Source of the DNA: Microbulbifer mangrovi
GTDB lineage: Bacteria; Pseudomonadota; Gammaproteobacteria; Pseudomonadales; Cellvibrionaceae
Length of the DNA stretch: 47,440 nucleotides
NCBI RefSeq assembly: GCF_002009015.1
Contig: NZ_LZDE01000327.1
Location: 1-47,440, forward strand
Direction of reading: 5' to 3'
Shown: positions 25,586-35,533 of the stretch, one piece after another
How the letters are laid out: each line of letters opens with the position of its first letter
How positions within the stretch are numbered: the first letter of the stretch is position 1
Position numbers and translations under genes: made by a program
The notes under the pieces: generated by a model
Databases searched by the model: none
Seen by the model: the letters and a program-made list of their open reading frames with translations, nothing else
Told to the model about the DNA's origin: nothing

Positions 25586-26425
25586 ATGGGTGGCAGTATC
25601 AAAGATTGGCTGATCGCGCTGCTGGTGGTAGCAGCAGTAGTTTTCGGCATTTACTGGTTCGCGGTGCGGGATACCCCGGAGCCCGAAGTCCCCGCCCCCG
25701 TCACCGAACCCGCACCGGACACATCGAGCGTCGACCTCGACAAGCCAGAGGATGAGCCAGTCATTCCCCCCGCCCCGGAACCCGCCGAGCCGAAAGATCC
25801 GCCGCGTCAGCTGCCCGCCCTGAACGACAGTGATAGTGAAGCGCGCAAGGACATCATCAGCCTCTCCTCCGACGGTGCGCTGGCAAACTGGATAGTGCCG
25901 GATGAAGTGGTGCGCAAATGGGTAGCGGCGGTGAACACCGCGACCAAGGGAGACCTGATGCACAAGAACCGTCCCTTCAACAACCTGAAGGACACTCTGG
26001 TGGTGAAGGATCTGGAAACCCGCGATGATGGCCAGAAGATCTACGTACTCTCCCAGGAAAACTACCAGCGCTACGAGCAGCCGGTGCGCCTGTTCGCCAT
26101 GGTCGATACCGATACCGCAGTGAATCTCTATCAGTTCTGGTACCCGCGCCTGAAACAGGCCTACGGCGAACTCGGGCTGAAGAACAAGAACTTCCACGCG
26201 GCGGTGCTCGCCGCGATCGATCAGGCACTGGCGGCACCGGAAGTTGAAGGCCCCATCAAGCTGGTCCGCCCCACGGTGTACTACAAGTTTGAGGATGAGA
26301 AACTGGAGAAAATGCCCGGACTGCACAAATTGATGATTCGCATTGGCCCGGATAATGCGGCGCGGGTAAAGGAAAAATTGCGCGAGCTGAAAGCCGCACT
26401 GCAGAACCTGCCCAGTGAACAGTAA
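25586..26425 (+). CDS. DUF3014 domain protein, membrane anchored
   Basis: A 279-residue protein with one N-terminal TM helix (WLIALLVVAAVVFGIYWF) and a Pro/Glu-rich linker (about residues 28-75). A periplasmic domain follows with LPALNDSDSEARKDIISLSSDGALANWI, RKWVAAVNTATKGDLMHKNRPF, YDTDTAVNLYQFWYP-like text and a late VYYKFEDEKLEKMPGLHKLMIRIGPDN. This fits the DUF3014 family as I know it, whose function is unknown. ATG 25586 is chosen over TTG 25580 because GGGAGG at 25572-25577 is correctly spaced for it. It is divergent from the ten-gene run and followed by a strong terminator. Confidence 0.8.
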   Translation: MGGSIKDWLIALLVVAAVVFGIYWFAVRDTPEPEVPAPVTEPAPDTSSVDLDKPEDEPVIPPAPEPAEPKDPPRQLPALNDSDSEARKDIISLSSDGALANWIVPDEVVRKWVAAVNTATKGDLMHKNRPFNNLKDTLVVKDLETRDDGQKIYVLSQENYQRYEQPVRLFAMVDTDTAVNLYQFWYPRLKQAYGELGLKNKNFHAAVLAAIDQALAAPEVEGPIKLVRPTVYYKFEDEKLEKMPGLHKLMIRIGPDNAARVKEKLRELKAALQNLPSEQ

Positions 26426-26441
26426 GCCACACCCGCCAAAC

Positions 26442-26471
26442 AAAAAGCCCCGGTATCTCCGGGGCTTTTTT
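26442..26471. terminator. bidirectional rho-independent terminator
   Basis: The 7-bp stem GCCCCGG / CCGGGGC (26447-26453 and 26459-26465) has loop TATCT, is followed by T6 and preceded by A5. It serves the + strand DUF3014 gene and can also serve the convergent - strand GH13 gene ending at 26501. Confidence 0.9.
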
Positions 26472-26500
26472 ATTGGAACAGTTTGAACACGGATACGGGG

Positions 26501-28222
26501 TTATTCCGGCATTCCGAGCAAAACCACGGAATTCGGTGAACTCACTACAACTTCACCATCGACCACCTGGGTACTGTTGCCGGAATAGAAATCCAGCAAC
26601 GACTGCCCCTCCTCAAATACGCCAGCGACCGGTATTTGCTTGTCGCCGGCAGGTTGATCCAGTGCGACCACCACCGGGGCAAAGTTTTCCAGGCTCCTGG
26701 AAAACACCAGCGGCGCCTGCTGGATCACCTGATGCTCACCCGCGCCGAGCGCCGCAAACCGCCGGCGAAAATTCAACAGTTTTTGCCAGTGCGACAGCAA
26801 AAGCTGGGTATCGACATTCGCCATATCCTGCCAGTTCATAAAACTGCGCAACTCGGCATCGTACAGTGCCTGCTCGTCCGTTAGCGGCCGACCCAGTTCA
26901 TCGCCGTAATACACCTGCGCTGCGCCGGGTGCCAGCAGCAACTTTGTGGCAGATTCAAATGCTCGACTTCGGTCCCGGTCGAAGCTGTCCAAATCGTCGT
27001 GGGAGCTGATGTAACTGAGGACACCGGCGCCCTTCAGGTCACCGGTATTAAGACCCTGTGCATATTGTGCAAACAGCTCTGCCGGCGACTGTTCCGCCTG
27101 GTGCACAAATCCCATATTGATCAGGCTGTCGAAACCATACTGGTAAAAATCCACCCGCTGATCACCGAAATCATACTGGCGACCGTCACTGTTGGAGAAA
27201 TCATCGACGCCGAAGCCGTACACTTCGCCGAGCATAAAGAAGGCTTTATCGTCGATTTTCTGCAGCGGATTTTGCGCTTTCCAGTCGGCCAGCGCGTTTT
27301 CGGCTTCCCGTTTCAGCTCCGCCCAGAATTCCGGCTCCACATGCTTGGCGGTGTCCACACGAAAACCGTCCACGCCGTATTCCCGCACCCAGTCGGTAAG
27401 CCATTTCATCAGGTAATAGCGCGGCGCACGAGGATGATCGGTGCGCTCGAAGAACGCATCCAGCTCCGCCAGCTCCTCTGCCTGACGTCCCTCGGACTGC
27501 CATTTTTCCAGCAGGAAGCCGGGGAGCTCCACCGGCGCGTCACTTTCCGTGCGGATATCCGGCAGGTGATCGGTGAGTGTGCAGGTGACATTGCCGGCGA
27601 AACCGGACCAGTCACACACCGGTGAGGTGCGCACCCATACGCTTGGCCACAGCGCGTCCTGTGCGGTTTCAGGGCCGGTGTGATTGGCGATCACATCGAG
27701 CAATACCCGGATGCCCTGCGCGTGCGCGGTATCGATCAACTCCTTCAGGTCGGCCTCACTGCCCAGGTTGGCATCTACCGCGGTCCAGTCCTTTGGCCAG
27801 TAACCGTGATAGGCATAGGTGCGACCGGAGCTTTCCAGATAGCCGTGCACATTTTCCATAATCGGAGACATCCAGATAGCGTCGATGCCAAGATCGGAAA
27901 AATAACCTTCGTTCAGCTTATCAATGACCCCGCGCAGATCTCCGCCGAGAAAACCGCGCAGGGGGGCACCGTCGGCCTGGCGACCGTAGGCCAGGTCGTT
28001 GCTGCTGTCGCCATTATTGAATCGGTCCGTCAGCAGGAAGTAGATGCTCGCATTGGCCCAATACGGATCGATGGAAATTTCCGGCAGGGGCTCCGGTTCG
28101 GGTGCTGGTTGTGGTGTTGGCTGCGGCGTCGGCGCAGGCGTTGCACCACTTCCGCCGCCACCGCATCCCGTCAGCGCCACCATCGTCAACAACCCGGTCA
28201 ACGCATACCGCTTTACAGTCAT
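26501..28222 (-). CDS. GH13 alpha-amylase lipoprotein (paralogue 1)
   Basis: A 573-residue enzyme. ATG 28222 has a GGGGGAAA ribosome site and gives a lipoprotein signal (VALTGCGGGG) followed by a Pro-rich spacer of about 30 residues, so it is probably displayed on the outer membrane. The catalytic set is DVIANH, D290 in GFRVDTAKHV (nucleophile), E333 in MLGEVYG (acid/base) and D409 in SSHDD. Overall arrangement recalls periplasmic MalS-type amylases. It is clearly paralogous to the gene at 35822-37561 (shared YAYHGYWP.DWT, GIRVLLDV.ANHTGP and KWLTDWVREYGVDGFRVDT). It lies 64 nt after the DUF1552 gene and may share its transcript. Confidence 0.92.
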   Translation of the reverse strand: MTVKRYALTGLLTMVALTGCGGGGSGATPAPTPQPTPQPAPEPEPLPEISIDPYWANASIYFLLTDRFNNGDSSNDLAYGRQADGAPLRGFLGGDLRGVIDKLNEGYFSDLGIDAIWMSPIMENVHGYLESSGRTYAYHGYWPKDWTAVDANLGSEADLKELIDTAHAQGIRVLLDVIANHTGPETAQDALWPSVWVRTSPVCDWSGFAGNVTCTLTDHLPDIRTESDAPVELPGFLLEKWQSEGRQAEELAELDAFFERTDHPRAPRYYLMKWLTDWVREYGVDGFRVDTAKHVEPEFWAELKREAENALADWKAQNPLQKIDDKAFFMLGEVYGFGVDDFSNSDGRQYDFGDQRVDFYQYGFDSLINMGFVHQAEQSPAELFAQYAQGLNTGDLKGAGVLSYISSHDDLDSFDRDRSRAFESATKLLLAPGAAQVYYGDELGRPLTDEQALYDAELRSFMNWQDMANVDTQLLLSHWQKLLNFRRRFAALGAGEHQVIQQAPLVFSRSLENFAPVVVALDQPAGDKQIPVAGVFEEGQSLLDFYSGNSTQVVDGEVVVSSPNSVVLLGMPE

Positions 28223-28286
28223 ATTTCCCCCGCTCTTCTCCGTGTGTATTTTTTGATGATTTTTTCTCAAGTTGTACTTCGCCAGA

Positions 28287-29705
28287 TCAAACGACCCCGC
28301 CACTCCAATGGCTTTCCGGCAGGCTGTTCACCCCCAGATAGCGGGCAACATCACCGAACAGTTGATGTGTGCCAAAAATACGCTGGCCATTGTTGGCGCC
28401 ATCCCCACAATTGATGATTCGCCCCATCTGCAGCGCGCCGCCGGCGCCACCGGCCAGCGTAACCGCACCCGCGGCACCACCGTGCTTGGAGCCATCCCCC
28501 ACCTCGCTGAACATCACCACCAGGGTGTCATCCAGCAGGCCTCTATCCTCGAGTTGCTGCAGGGTGTAAGCGAGCAGGGAGTGATACCAGCGCACCTGGG
28601 CGGTGTGCGGCACATCGCCCGGACGGTGCGAAGCACTGTGGCTGGCAAATTCGTTGTACCAGCGAGTGGTTGCACCCAGCGGGCCGCTCTCGCTGGTGCT
28701 CTGGATACCCTGGCTGATCGCGTCCTGAGCCATCTGCCAGCACTCGTCGTAGGAGTAATTCACCAGGTTGCCATTCTCGTCGCCCTTGGAAAGTTGCAGG
28801 GTGGCCACCCGGTGCAGACCACAGGAAAAGGCGCCCACAATATTGTCCACCTGCGCCCGCGCCAGGTGCGGGAACATCTGCCATTCGGTGGGTGTGAGCT
28901 GATTGCTGGATGCGTAATAGGGATCGCTCATCACATTGGTATTGAAGGTGCACTGGCCCACCTGATTACTGGCAAGGTCCCGCAGGCGCTTGAGGGCATT
29001 TTCGTGCAGGGTCAGTTTGTCCCTGCGCGCCGCATCCAGGGTGGCGTTGGCAAGGCTGTCGAAGTCGTTCAGTACCGCTTCGTAATACGCCTGCTTTTCT
29101 CCGTTACTATCATTACCCCCGCCCTGAATACCCACCGCCAGCTTCTGCGCTGTATCCGCGGGGTCGTTGTTGGGGATAGGCCGCGCTTCACTGTCGTAGC
29201 CGCGCGGTTTGGAAATCATGATGTCCGAGCGGCTACCGGTGCGCACACCGAGGCTGAGTACACCCTCGCTACCCAGCTGTTCTGCAATCAGGTGATCAAT
29301 ACTGGCGCTCTCGCGGCTGATCTGGTTGTTACCGGTAAGAATGCCGCGCATATCGTTGTAGTGGGCCCCGGCCCCGGAACCGATGTCCAGGGTCAGGTTC
29401 TGCAGAACGATCATGCGGTTGTGCCAGGGGGCGAGCGGCCCGAGGCCGAAACTCAGCTCCTGGCTGCCGCTGATGGCACCCGCGCCCTGTTGCGGCAACC
29501 AGTTGTAGGGCACCACGCCGTTGGGGTAATAGAGAAAGAGTACCCGCTGGGCGCTGCCGCCCTGTGCCAGCACTTTTTGTCCCAGCATGCTGCTGGCCAA
29601 AGGCAACAGCACACCCGCCTGCGCCATGCGCTGGAGAAATTTCCTGCGCGACTGGCTGGTGGATTCCTTGACGGTGGGAAGACGGAATTGATTGAACAGT
29701 TTCAT
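28287..29705 (-). CDS. DUF1552 family Tat-exported protein
   Basis: A 472-residue protein with a twin-arginine signal (SRRKFLQRMAQAGVLLPLASS), so it is exported folded, perhaps with a cofactor. The mature part has the DUF1552 landmarks as I know them: RVLFLYYPNGVVPYNW near the start, GTGSRSDIM-like text, SIDHLIAEQLG, and a late VVMFSEVGDGSKHGG. The family is related to sulfatase/alkaline-phosphatase-like DUF1501 proteins and is nearly always encoded beside planctomycete-type cytochrome proteins with DUF1592/DUF1588, as here (15 nt after the 1880-aa gene). Its biochemical function is unknown. AGGAG lies just upstream. Confidence 0.85.
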   Translation of the reverse strand: MKLFNQFRLPTVKESTSQSRRKFLQRMAQAGVLLPLASSMLGQKVLAQGGSAQRVLFLYYPNGVVPYNWLPQQGAGAISGSQELSFGLGPLAPWHNRMIVLQNLTLDIGSGAGAHYNDMRGILTGNNQISRESASIDHLIAEQLGSEGVLSLGVRTGSRSDIMISKPRGYDSEARPIPNNDPADTAQKLAVGIQGGGNDSNGEKQAYYEAVLNDFDSLANATLDAARRDKLTLHENALKRLRDLASNQVGQCTFNTNVMSDPYYASSNQLTPTEWQMFPHLARAQVDNIVGAFSCGLHRVATLQLSKGDENGNLVNYSYDECWQMAQDAISQGIQSTSESGPLGATTRWYNEFASHSASHRPGDVPHTAQVRWYHSLLAYTLQQLEDRGLLDDTLVVMFSEVGDGSKHGGAAGAVTLAGGAGGALQMGRIINCGDGANNGQRIFGTHQLFGDVARYLGVNSLPESHWSGGVV

Positions 29706-29720
29706 TTTTATTCTCCTGTT

Positions 29721-32700
29721 TCAGCGACGCAGGGTGAATGCGTCGGACAAGACCAGGCTGCGCAGCATGGCCTGCATGCCGCCGCCATTGCGCAGGTCTT
29801 CACTCACCGTATGAATGATCAGGTCATCACTGGCGCTTTCCTCTCGCCCTACCACATAGCGGTAGAACTGGCGGGCGAAGCAGGCCTCCCCCTGATCACT
29901 GCCGGCAATCAGGCTGGCCAGTTCCGCTACCGAGTAGAAGTCGTAACTGGGGCTGGTGGGATCGAGCACTGTGGCCGGGGTGTACAGGCTCTTGATACTG
30001 CCGCTGTCATCAATCGCCTGCTGTTCACCGGTGCCGATGGTTTCGATGGTCCGGTAGAGCGCATCGCTGCCAAAGCCTTCGAAACCAAAGCCGACACCAT
30101 CGATAAACTGGTGACAGGCGGCGCAGGCCGGATCAGAGGTGTGGCGCGCAGTGGCTTCCCGGTTGCTGTCGGTCTCTTCGAATACCACGTTGAAATCCGC
30201 CGCCGCGGGGGGCGGGAATTCCTGGCACATCAACACTTCGCGCACGTAGACACCGCGCTTGATCGGCGCCGGGTTGACGGTACTGGTACGTGACGCGAGG
30301 AAGCTGCCGTGCCCGAGCAGGCCGGTACCTGTACGCGGATCCCCCACGGGGAAGTTGCGCATCATCCAACCGCTGCCCGCACTGGTATCGAGGCCGTAAT
30401 GTGCCGCCAGAACCTCATCCGCCCAGGTGGCATTGCCGCTCAGCAGGGTGCTGTAAGCCGCATCGTTGCGGATATTTTCCAGCACGAAGCCGACAGTCTC
30501 TTCCTTGAAGGCAGCGATCAGATCGGGACTGCTGATGGCCGGGAACGGATACTGGTTGTTGATCAGCCATCCACCGATAAACCGGCGCAGGCCTTGTTCA
30601 GATCTGGGGTCCGCCAGCAGTCGATCTACCTGCGCAGCCACATCAAAGTTTTCTTCGGTGGCCGCCAGCAGCAGCGTATCGTCCGGTGTGGTACCCCAGA
30701 AGGTGTACGACAGCAGGGTAGCCACTTCGTAGTTATCGAGACGATAAAGTCCGGTTTCCGCATCCAGCTGCCCCAACTCGGAGCGATACATAAAATGCGG
30801 CGACATCAGCAAGGCCTGCAGCAGTAACCGGCCATCATCCTCGCTGCTGTAGAGCGGCGTGTAGTTGGCGATCTCGGCAGTGGTCAGCGGACGACGGAAC
30901 AGGCGGAAGCCAAGTGTGTCCACCACGCAATTTACATCGCCACAACCACTGGCAAGATTCAGGAAACCCGTCTGTCCGAGGGCGAGATCCGCAACCTGCT
31001 CTGCCACCAGCTCGTAACCGAGCGTACGATCGTTGCCGGCGGTCAGGAAAGAGGCGGTATCGAAATTGCGGAATCGACCATCCGCCGGGACCGGGTTCAT
31101 CAGCGAGGCATCGAAGTCGATGGCAAAAATATCGCGCACGCTGTTGAGATACTCGTCCCGTGTCAGCAGACGCAGATTGCGCTGGTCCAGGTTGCTGCCA
31201 TCGCAACTGCTGTCACCACAGGAGCCGTTATCCCAGGCTTCATCCACGATCAGGCGCGCCGTTTCATAGGCACAGGCCCCAGGCTGATCGCCGACGCAAC
31301 TGGCCGCCGCATCCATGGGCATAAAGTCTTCGATATATTGCGTGAGCTGCGCCAACTGCCAGTTGCTACCGGACCCAGCAAGCGCCTGCGCCACACCGCC
31401 CTGCCCCTGATCGCCATGACAACTGGCACAGTGCGCCGCGTAAAAATTCTGCCCGGCCTCGTAAGCGTTGTTGCTGCTGGGGAACAGGGCAACCAGGGAC
31501 AGGTCGTGCTGGGGAATCAACAATTGCACCTGGGGCTGCGACGGGTCGCCGACGATATAGGGTGCCGCATCGCCACTCCAGCTGGCGAACTCGGTACCCA
31601 GCGGCGGGGTATCTGCGGTGACGGTAATGACGCTGCCAATCGCATAGTCGCGGCCACCATCGGCGGTGGCACCGCCAATCACAGACAGGCGCGAAGTATC
31701 GCCGCCGACCGGGCCCTCGAGCTCCCAGGGTTCCCAGGTACCGCCTGCCAGACTCGAGGATTCGGCAATATTGCGCTGGTCGCCGGTCTGCTGGCCGTTG
31801 GCGTTGTTGAACACCAGATTGATCTGTCCGTTGTGAAGATCTTCCTCCGCTATCGTATGACTCCACCAACCTTCGACATCCGGGCCCGACATCAGTAGTC
31901 CTGGCCACTGGGTAATCGCCTGATCCTGACCATCGACGGTCACCCACAGGTGTACAAATACCTGGGCCCAATCGTCCGGGTTGTCATAGCGCACAGAGAT
32001 TCCGGCGCTCGCCTCGGTGAGCGCAACCGTTGCAGCAAACTCGCCGGCTTCCGCGCGCACAGTGACATCACCGCCGCCGGTGCGCGTCACCAGGCCACTC
32101 TGGTCGACAGAGGCCGGGCCGCTGGCCACGGACCAACTAACTTGTCCGAACAAGTTCTGGCGCGTACCGTCGGCGCGCACACCGTAGGCTGCCAACTGAC
32201 GGGAGCTCTCCAGAGACAGTCCCTGCGGTGCAATAGCGATATCCGTTATTCCGGTATCCACCGTAGTCACCGAAATGGTTAGCGACTTGTTAAACCCGTT
32301 TTGCTGCACGGTTACCGTGGCGCTGCCGGGATCAACCGCACGCAGGGTAAACGCACCGCTATCGACGGACTCGATAGTAACCACCGAGCTATTGCTGGAA
32401 GTCACACTGGGGGTACCGGCGACAGCCGTGGTAAAACCGTTATCAAACTCGGCTTGCACGGTAACGCTGAGAAGATCACCGCTGTTGAGGCGGTCGCTGC
32501 CCGCCAGCAAAGCGATACCGGTTTGCTGCGCGGCTGTCGCATCAATCCAGTTTCTGAACAGGTCCTCCGCCACCGGGTTGGTGTAACGGGTCCCTTTGGG
32601 CATGCGATTGTTATCGGTGGTCTGATAGATATAAATCAGGCTGCTGGCGTGATCGAATGGCCGCAGGCGGGCGGTACTGCCGGTGGTTTCCACTTCCAGC

Positions 32701-35363
32701 AGGCGCGTATCCGCCAGCGGCGTGTCGTAGCGCAGATCCATAAAACCACTGGCATGACAGTGAGAACAATTGGTATCCAGGTAGGTGCGTGCGCGCTCGT
32801 TCAAATCTGCGGAGGTATCACCAGCCGCGACAAACTGCGCGTGATTTTGCGCATTGCCAATATCTTCGCTAAACAGGCCGATCGTATTGAATACATCCAG
32901 CTGGTTGGCAGCGCTTTCCGGAGACTCCCCGTACTGGAAAGCCCGGTTGAACTGTCGCGTATGTACCGCCAGGGGCTCGCGACTGCCACTTCCTATGTGG
33001 CAGGATCCGCAGTCGGCGGCTGACTGCACGGCCCGCTGGCGGCTTGCAATGCCGCCATCCATCACTGTGAGCGTTTCGTTCACCAGGTCAGCGTCAGTAC
33101 CGGCGCTGTTCCAGTAATAATTCGCCGCTTGCCACTTGCCGGTATCCTGGCGGAACAGCACGGATGTGGTAAACGGTTGTTCGGGATTTTCTGCTGTGGC
33201 GATGCTCTGGTGTTTTACCAGCACCGTCCCCACCGGCAGATCCCAGTCATCAATATCGGCAAAATTGATCTGGCTGTCGTTGGGCAGAGAGATGAAGTGA
33301 CGCACACTGGCGCCATCAAACCAGCCCTTGGTATTCAGGCTGTATTCCAAAACACCCGAGACCGGTACCAGGTTTTCGAGATCGGCAAACAGACCGGTTT
33401 CAGATAATTTCACAGGAATTACCGCGGTTTCCGCGTCGTCATCCACCACCTTGTAAATTGTGGATTGGCCACCGTATTCCACGCCATAGGTGGAAACCAG
33501 TAGTGTTTCGCCACTGAGGTCGGTACCGAAAGAGGCGATGTTTTCCGGGAAGGTATCACTGATCAGGGTTTTGGCTTCGCCATCTACAATCGACCAGATA
33601 CGCTTGGTAACGTAATCGCCAAAGATGAAATTGCCGGTAAGTCCCGGAAGCGAACCGCCCCGATAGACCACGCCGCCAATAATCGAGAAACCGGTAGGAT
33701 GCGCGTAACCATCACGCGGAGGCTCAAAATCCGTGCTGCAGTTTTTCGCCGGGTCTCCCCCCAGATCCCCGCGGTTGGTGGTGCCTTCACACACCGGCCA
33801 GCCGTAATTTTTTCCCTTTTCAATCAGGTTGACCTCTTCAAACCCGGCCTGACCGACTTCGGTCTCCCACAGGGTATACGGGGCTTCGCCATCGAAGCTC
33901 CAGCGCCAGGGGTTGCGGTGGCCATAGGACCAGATCTCCTCACGGAAACCGGGTACGCCCACAAAGGGGTTATCTGCGGGGATCGCGTAATACTTCCCGT
34001 CTACCGGCTGCGCCAGTGGCTGGATACGCACAAAAGTACCCAGCAGGTTATCGGTTTCCTGCGCGCCATTATTAGTGCGCGGGTCTTCCGGATACGACAT
34101 GGTGGCACTGTGCCCGTAGGCACCGTCACCGATACTCAGGTACAGGTAATTGTCCTCCGGGTGGAACTGCATCATGCCGCCCTTGTGGTCGGGACCGCGC
34201 TGGGGAATTCGCAGCAGCTCCGCTCTGGAGCCGGCAACTACCTGAACCGGACCGTTCGGGTCATCTACCGTCCAGCGCTCGAGGATGGCATCGCCGTAAC
34301 TGCCATCCGGTGCGCGCTCGTTGTCATCGGTACCGTGGATGTAATAGATATAGATAAAGCCATTACTGGCGAAACCCGGGTCAAAGGCCATGCTGAGCAG
34401 GCCCTGTTCGTGATAGTTCCGCACTTCAGTGTTGATGTTGAGCAGGGTCTGCACCTCGCCCGGAGCGACATCTTCACGATTCGGGAAGGTAAAAATAGAA
34501 CCGGTTTTATCCACAACATAAAGCAGGTCATTCAACCCATCCGGCACCACCATCACCGGCGACATAAACATGCCCTGCAGGTTGGGATAGGCGATTTCAA
34601 ACCGGTAGTTGCCACCGGATACATTGCCGGAAATGGGGAAATTCAGCGGCTGCGCCAGCAGCGGACGCTCGCTGGGAGGCTGATCCGGGGTTTCATCGAG
34701 CCCGCAGCTCTGTGCAGGTTGCCACTGGCCATCGAGGTAGCAGGGATCGCCACTGAAAAGCAGGTCGGGCGTCTGGGTTGCACCGTTATCATTGAAAATT
34801 ACATTCAGCGAGTCCGGCATGGCACCATCAAGATGCCCGGCAAAGTCATAGCAGTAAACGCCACCGCTCTGGGTCATTGGTCGTCCAGGCCAAGCGGGTA
34901 GATCGTTGAACCCGGCAGCCGGCTGCGGTCCCCAGAAATAGATATGGGGATCAGCATAATTCTGCGCATTATCGAAACAGATTTGATTACTCGACCCAGC
35001 CGGGGGATCAACAATCTCCGTCACCGAAATCGCTTTGCTGACGTCGTCGAAAGTAATCCGATAGCGCCCGTTTTGCATCAGGAAGTCATTCGCCGGGTAG
35101 GCTTCATCCCAGTTCTGAAAGTGGCTGATCTTGAAGCGCGGGTTGGCATCGTCGAACGTCTGTTCTGTAACCCAGGCACCGGCTTCTGCGTCGTAGGTCA
35201 TCGCTGTGGTACCCCAATCGTTTGGGGTGCCGCGAAACCACGCTTCCGACCAGTTTTGCGCAAATGCCGTAACAGGCAGGCAGAGTACCAGCAGCAGAAA
35301 AGCGCGCAGGCATACGTAGGTAGCGGAGACCTTGTCTCCGACCACTAGGGGGGCAGATATCAT
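29721..35363 (-). CDS. 1880-aa starch-binding, PQQ-dehydrogenase-like, multiheme cytochrome fusion protein
   Basis: Rough domain order: Sec signal (1-35); SusE-like module opening WFRGTPNDWG (37-121); CBM26-like starch-binding module (127-225); glucose/sorbosone-dehydrogenase propeller (about 245-640) with D392-H393 in PDHKGGM and R483 in GHRNPWRW, where PQQ enzymes bind cofactor. Then a heme region with CGSCH at 785 and CSHCH at 866; two Big2-like Ig folds (965-1127); a second CBM26-like module (1134-1204); an InlB-like repeat (1222-1293); a cytochrome c domain with CASCH at 1312; and a DUF1587/1595/1592/1588/1585 planctomycete-type region (1380-1880) with CAACH at 1747. It probably oxidises starch-derived sugar ends in the periplasm or outside, passing electrons to its hemes. 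GGAG lies 7 nt upstream of ATG 35363. Confidence 0.88.
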   Translation of the reverse strand: MISAPLVVGDKVSATYVCLRAFLLLVLCLPVTAFAQNWSEAWFRGTPNDWGTTAMTYDAEAGAWVTEQTFDDANPRFKISHFQNWDEAYPANDFLMQNGRYRITFDDVSKAISVTEIVDPPAGSSNQICFDNAQNYADPHIYFWGPQPAAGFNDLPAWPGRPMTQSGGVYCYDFAGHLDGAMPDSLNVIFNDNGATQTPDLLFSGDPCYLDGQWQPAQSCGLDETPDQPPSERPLLAQPLNFPISGNVSGGNYRFEIAYPNLQGMFMSPVMVVPDGLNDLLYVVDKTGSIFTFPNREDVAPGEVQTLLNINTEVRNYHEQGLLSMAFDPGFASNGFIYIYYIHGTDDNERAPDGSYGDAILERWTVDDPNGPVQVVAGSRAELLRIPQRGPDHKGGMMQFHPEDNYLYLSIGDGAYGHSATMSYPEDPRTNNGAQETDNLLGTFVRIQPLAQPVDGKYYAIPADNPFVGVPGFREEIWSYGHRNPWRWSFDGEAPYTLWETEVGQAGFEEVNLIEKGKNYGWPVCEGTTNRGDLGGDPAKNCSTDFEPPRDGYAHPTGFSIIGGVVYRGGSLPGLTGNFIFGDYVTKRIWSIVDGEAKTLISDTFPENIASFGTDLSGETLLVSTYGVEYGGQSTIYKVVDDDAETAVIPVKLSETGLFADLENLVPVSGVLEYSLNTKGWFDGASVRHFISLPNDSQINFADIDDWDLPVGTVLVKHQSIATAENPEQPFTTSVLFRQDTGKWQAANYYWNSAGTDADLVNETLTVMDGGIASRQRAVQSAADCGSCHIGSGSREPLAVHTRQFNRAFQYGESPESAANQLDVFNTIGLFSEDIGNAQNHAQFVAAGDTSADLNERARTYLDTNCSHCHASGFMDLRYDTPLADTRLLEVETTGSTARLRPFDHASSLIYIYQTTDNNRMPKGTRYTNPVAEDLFRNWIDATAAQQTGIALLAGSDRLNSGDLLSVTVQAEFDNGFTTAVAGTPSVTSSNSSVVTIESVDSGAFTLRAVDPGSATVTVQQNGFNKSLTISVTTVDTGITDIAIAPQGLSLESSRQLAAYGVRADGTRQNLFGQVSWSVASGPASVDQSGLVTRTGGGDVTVRAEAGEFAATVALTEASAGISVRYDNPDDWAQVFVHLWVTVDGQDQAITQWPGLLMSGPDVEGWWSHTIAEEDLHNGQINLVFNNANGQQTGDQRNIAESSSLAGGTWEPWELEGPVGGDTSRLSVIGGATADGGRDYAIGSVITVTADTPPLGTEFASWSGDAAPYIVGDPSQPQVQLLIPQHDLSLVALFPSSNNAYEAGQNFYAAHCASCHGDQGQGGVAQALAGSGSNWQLAQLTQYIEDFMPMDAAASCVGDQPGACAYETARLIVDEAWDNGSCGDSSCDGSNLDQRNLRLLTRDEYLNSVRDIFAIDFDASLMNPVPADGRFRNFDTASFLTAGNDRTLGYELVAEQVADLALGQTGFLNLASGCGDVNCVVDTLGFRLFRRPLTTAEIANYTPLYSSEDDGRLLLQALLMSPHFMYRSELGQLDAETGLYRLDNYEVATLLSYTFWGTTPDDTLLLAATEENFDVAAQVDRLLADPRSEQGLRRFIGGWLINNQYPFPAISSPDLIAAFKEETVGFVLENIRNDAAYSTLLSGNATWADEVLAAHYGLDTSAGSGWMMRNFPVGDPRTGTGLLGHGSFLASRTSTVNPAPIKRGVYVREVLMCQEFPPPAAADFNVVFEETDSNREATARHTSDPACAACHQFIDGVGFGFEGFGSDALYRTIETIGTGEQQAIDDSGSIKSLYTPATVLDPTSPSYDFYSVAELASLIAGSDQGEACFARQFYRYVVGREESASDDLIIHTVSEDLRNGGGMQAMLRSLVLSDAFTLRR

Positions 35364-35533
35364 CGCTATGCTCCGGTCGTTATTTTTATCCGGACGACTG
35401 TCATGTCAGTTCAACATTCAGTCTTTATTTTTTTCAACTGAATACATCGCAGCTGTGTTGTGCGCAGGAACCGCATAAGCGCAGCGCCGAGTAAGGCGCA
35501 TATTCAAATTACTCTGATCGCAAAGGATTACCT

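Noticed and set aside
28272-30293. Long + strand open frame opposite the DUF1552 and oxidase genes
   Set aside because: It spans the junction of two real - strand genes and has no family features.
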